Assembly (NCBI GenBank): GCA_012267415.1
Contig: JAAXGN010000124.1
Span: 1-64,000, forward strand
Reading direction: 5' to 3'
Source: Candidatus Poribacteria bacterium
Lineage (GTDB): Bacteria; Poribacteria; WGA-4E; WGA-3G
DNA length: 64,000 nucleotides
Of the stretch, positions 61,754 to 64,000 are shown piece after piece. Every line of letters starts with the position of its first letter. The first letter of the stretch is position 1. The notes below the pieces were generated by a model. It was not told where the DNA came from. It saw only the letters and a program-made list of their open reading frames with translations, and did no database searches. A program made the translations under genes and the position numbers.

Positions 61754-61831
61754 TGATGTTGCATTACAATTTTTGTGAAATGTAATCTAATTCGGCACAA
61801 ACTAAAAGTTTATGCTACAAAAAAGAGACAT
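61754..61831. repeat. GATGTTGCATTAC / GTGCTACA repeat, copy 2
   Basis: GATGTTGCATTAC, TGTAATCTAAT, GGCACAAACTAAAAGTTTAT and GCTACAAAAAAGAG in the same order as at 54893-54970. It fills much of the 241-bp gap between the peptidase gene and aapJ. Confidence 0.7.
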
Positions 61832-61875
61832 TATCGATTAGAAATAGTCTAATGACTCTGAGATTATATTGTAGA

Positions 61876-63060
61876 TTACTCTACAATTAATGCCCGTCCA
61901 GTTTTTTCTTCCCCTTGAAAGACTACGATGTTGTCTCCGTCTGCATTTTTGACAAGCCAGATATGTCCAGCGTGTGTATGATGAATGCTAAATGCATTCG
62001 CAGCGGCACGTCCACGATAAGACTCATGACCTTCAGCATCTATCCAATAATAGGTGATATCAGTATCCATTTTGTTCACAAAAAGGACTGTCGTGCGTTC
62101 ACCGTCGTTAGACTCTAAAGTTGAGAGTTGGTTCGGTTCGTATCGCTTCAGGTCTACCCATTTTTCATCTCCTTCACACTTCGGGTCGAATAGCTTATCA
62201 TAAGAAGCAGCGAGTTCAGGGGGCCACGCAAACTTTGGTGCGTTATCCGGATTATATCCTTCCAAATGTGGTAAATTGAGTCGTTTGACAGCGTTTGTGT
62301 ATCGCCAGTCAGCATCTTCATAAATTTCGGTGAGCAGTTCTGCCAAATCAGGATCATACTCTTTCAAGATACCGCGTTTACTGACATGGTTATGCTGTGC
62401 GTCGTTTTCTCTGTTAGTGTTGAACCATGATTGTGTGCCTTCAGCCCAATACTCTTCTTTGTTTGTAGAGGCGTAAGTGCTCTTCCACAACTCTTTATCC
62501 ATCGCTTCTTCATACAATGCTTTAAGCCGTTTATCAAAATCTGGGTCAACGGTACTCAACCCCATCTGGTGTATTGCATGAGCGAATTCGTGCACGAGGA
62601 TGTTTTCGGTGCCGTAAGGATCACCTGGATAATTGAGCAGGTTTTCTTCACCGCAACTGACTGATGGACGGTGGGATGTTGCTCCAAGGCCGCGTGCGCG
62701 ACGGTCCCAATAGAAATCGGGCTTTAAGTCGCTATGTTCGGGGATCGCAGTCGTCATTTCATTATAAGCCATGATTGAGAATCGGACTTTATTCTCTGCC
62801 AATGCGTGTAGAAGGTCTGGACGGTGTCCGATCATTTTATTGATCAACCATGCAGCTTCACGTATTGCATACGGGTTCACAGTATCCGATGCGACGACAG
62901 GGAATCCTTCTACATCAATCCACTGTTGATAAAAATCAGGGAGTTCAAATTTTTCTTTGATAGCGGGTGGTGGTTTCGTTGGCATTTCTACCGTATCATT
63001 ACCAGTTGGAAAAGCAGACGTTATAGTATTCACACACAATAATACTGATAATAGACTCAT
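61876..63060 (-). CDS. Secreted HExxH metallopeptidase-like protein
   Basis: A 394-residue protein from the ATG at 63060, which gives a clean signal peptide (MSLLSVLLCVNTITSAF); the frame is open 25 codons further. The zinc motif HEFAHAIH is near residue 187, with the third ligand probably the Glu of KEEYWAEGTQSWF about 45 residues later, the gluzincin pattern. The upstream segment RGLGATSHRPSVSCGEENLL and the late EIYEDADWRY are family-like. The last 100 residues are a separate beta-rich domain. The exact peptidase family is not certain. Confidence 0.8.
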   Translation of the reverse strand: MSLLSVLLCVNTITSAFPTGNDTVEMPTKPPPAIKEKFELPDFYQQWIDVEGFPVVASDTVNPYAIREAAWLINKMIGHRPDLLHALAENKVRFSIMAYNEMTTAIPEHSDLKPDFYWDRRARGLGATSHRPSVSCGEENLLNYPGDPYGTENILVHEFAHAIHQMGLSTVDPDFDKRLKALYEEAMDKELWKSTYASTNKEEYWAEGTQSWFNTNRENDAQHNHVSKRGILKEYDPDLAELLTEIYEDADWRYTNAVKRLNLPHLEGYNPDNAPKFAWPPELAASYDKLFDPKCEGDEKWVDLKRYEPNQLSTLESNDGERTTVLFVNKMDTDITYYWIDAEGHESYRGRAAANAFSIHHTHAGHIWLVKNADGDNIVVFQGEEKTGRALIVE

Positions 63061-63171
63061 GTAAAGTTTCCAATCCTCTCGGTTTTTGAAATAATATGAC
63101 AGATAATTCAATGACGTGTAAGTAAAGTATAACACGAAACGTCAAATATGTCACGTAAATATTTACTGCGG

Positions 63172-63289
63172 AGGTGTGTAGAGTTTTTATCACCTAAGGA
63201 ACGCAGCTCATTTGTTGTTGACGGCACACGGAGTGTGCCTACTACTTTTAAGAGCATATTATGACATTGAATTTATTATGCACACACCT
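63172..63289. repeat. Element D relative, copy 3
   Basis: AGGTGTGTAGAGTTTTTATC at 63172 and ATGCACACACCT ending at 63289 bound 118 bp. The core has GGCACACGGAGTGTGCC, a hairpin followed by TACTACTTTT. It lies in the 490-bp gene-free gap 63061-63550, which otherwise shows only the promoter at 63466. Confidence 0.6.
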
Positions 63290-63465
63290 GATTTAGTTGT
63301 AAAGTTTATGATGCCCCGAATTGTGCAACTATAGTCAGACGTTGCACTTTTTTGTGCAGTTAAGGCAAATGAAAATTGGAATACTCTCTATATCTCTTTT
63401 CTAAATTGGCATATTAATTGCTCTTTTTTATGAAGTGTATTGAAGATGATACATTTCAAACTTGC

Positions 63466-63494
63466 TTGACAACTTTTCAATTCTTCGTTAAAAT
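63466..63494 (+). promoter_or_regulatory. Sigma-70-type promoter for the right-edge gene
   Basis: Perfect TTGACA (63466-63471), 17 bp, TAAAAT (63489-63494; five of six consensus bases). The GTG start at 63551 is 57 bp downstream. Confidence 0.65.
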
Positions 63495-63550
63495 CTTTGT
63501 TAGAATTCGGCATTGAATATTCTGTATAGTAGACCAAAAGGAGAAATAGA

Positions 63551-64000
63551 GTGAAAAAATTCATAATCATAGAAATCTGTGTTATAGTAGCACTCGTTAT
63601 CGGTATCTGGATAGGACGTCTTACAAGTCCATTTAATGGCTATACGCATTACTACAAGAACGCGGATAATGCCTGGATTAAGGTGCAAGAGATAAATAAT
63701 CCTCCCGTTACAATAGATGATCCTGACAAAAAACGATTGAACAAAGTCCGGGCAGCCTATCGTGCTGTGTTTGACAATTATCCTGACTCCCATTGGGCAG
63801 ATGACGCACTTTATCAACTTGCGTTACTACCGCGTTCAGATGAGGAAGCATTTACGCTGTATCGCAGATTGATCCGGGACTATCCTGATAGTGAATTTGC
63901 CGATGATTCAGTGTATGCCATTGCGTTTGCATCTTATGAGATAGGTGAAGAGATGCGAAAGAAAGGCACGCTTGAATCTGTGGATGCATTTTATGATCGC
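63551..64000 (+). CDS. TPR/YbgF-like membrane-anchored protein, cut by window edge
   Basis: A frame of 150 codons from the GTG at 63551, preceded by AAAAGGAG, running open to the last base. The N-terminus is basic then hydrophobic (about residues 4-22, IIIEICVIVALVIGIWIG), an anchor or signal. Residues about 70-135 contain two TPR-like units: AAYRAVFDNYPDSHWADDAL, then YRRLIRDYPDSEFADDSVYA, the pattern seen in YbgF/BamD-type envelope proteins. The C-terminus lies outside the window. GTG is chosen as the start because of the ribosome binding site and the promoter at 63466. Confidence 0.85.
   Translation, partial: MKKFIIIEICVIVALVIGIWIGRLTSPFNGYTHYYKNADNAWIKVQEINNPPVTIDDPDKKRLNKVRAAYRAVFDNYPDSHWADDALYQLALLPRSDEEAFTLYRRLIRDYPDSEFADDSVYAIAFASYEIGEEMRKKGTLESVDAFYDR

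Noticed and set aside
63388-63817. Minus-strand ORFs near the right edge
   Set aside because: They are antisense to the TPR-like gene starting with GTG at 63551, which has a promoter and a ribosome binding site.

Overview
The window comes from a bacterium with a diderm envelope: there are outer-membrane beta-barrels, a LolA-like carrier, lipoproteins and a Tat signal. The mix of WD40 proteins (one fused to an ECF sigma factor), sulfatases, a phytanoyl-CoA dioxygenase, sugar-phosphate isomerase/AKR/epimerase genes, Uma2 and DUF433 genes, and intergenic regions full of short hairpin repeats fits Candidatus Poribacteria or a close relative. That placement is inference from gene content. I found no rRNA, tRNA or CRISPR array.

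Layout. 0.2-8.1 kb (minus): an envelope cluster with a beta-barrel protein, a LolD/MacB-type ATPase, two FtsX/MacB-type permeases, an FG-GAP lipoprotein, a small outer-membrane protein and a LolA-like carrier. 8.1-10.2 kb: a membrane-anchored WD40 gene split by a frameshift. 10.5-21.3 kb: a hypothetical secreted protein, then plus-strand genes for a coiled-coil anchor protein, a BlaI/M56 signalling pair, a bactofilin-like membrane protein, a BatA-like VWA protein, a sugar isomerase, an AKR, an SNase-like lipoprotein and an SDR. 21.2-25.3 kb (minus): a deacetylase-like protein, GDPD, two epimerases and a HIT protein. 25.5-26.6 kb: tgt. 26.6-29.5 kb: the sigma-TM-WD40 fusion. 29.8-42.1 kb (minus): an ABC ATPase, a PfkB kinase, a large membrane protein, a pantoate-kinase-like GHMP kinase, Uma2 plus an antitoxin-like gene, two tandem sulfatases, a DUF4276/AAA pair and a PhyH dioxygenase.

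42-50.5 kb is an accessory, repeat-rich region: a lipoprotein, a PqiA-like protein, a broken half-size hsdS, a DUF433 protein, and a minus-strand operon of a truncated VWA lipoprotein, a GIY-YIG (T5orf172-like) protein, a coiled-coil/four-TM protein and a periplasmic VWA protein. That operon is the best candidate here for an undescribed system. 50.5-53.9 kb: a giant WD40 protein that resembles the sigma fusion without its sigma part. 54-56 kb: an SDR, DUF2283 and a BrnTA toxin-antitoxin pair. 56-61.6 kb: an Aap-type amino-acid ABC transporter whose AapM-like permease carries a 135-residue membrane block three times in tandem. 61.9-63.1 kb: an HExxH peptidase. A TPR-like gene runs off the right edge.

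Repeats dominate the intergenic space. At least four families have terminal inverted repeats (families A, B, C and D below), and there are hairpin families with compensatory stem changes. Two element ends supply stop codons, and one hairpin carries a nested 34-bp insertion. Several starts were moved downstream of the longest possible ORF because of ribosome binding sites, repeats or signal peptides; these cases are noted per entry.
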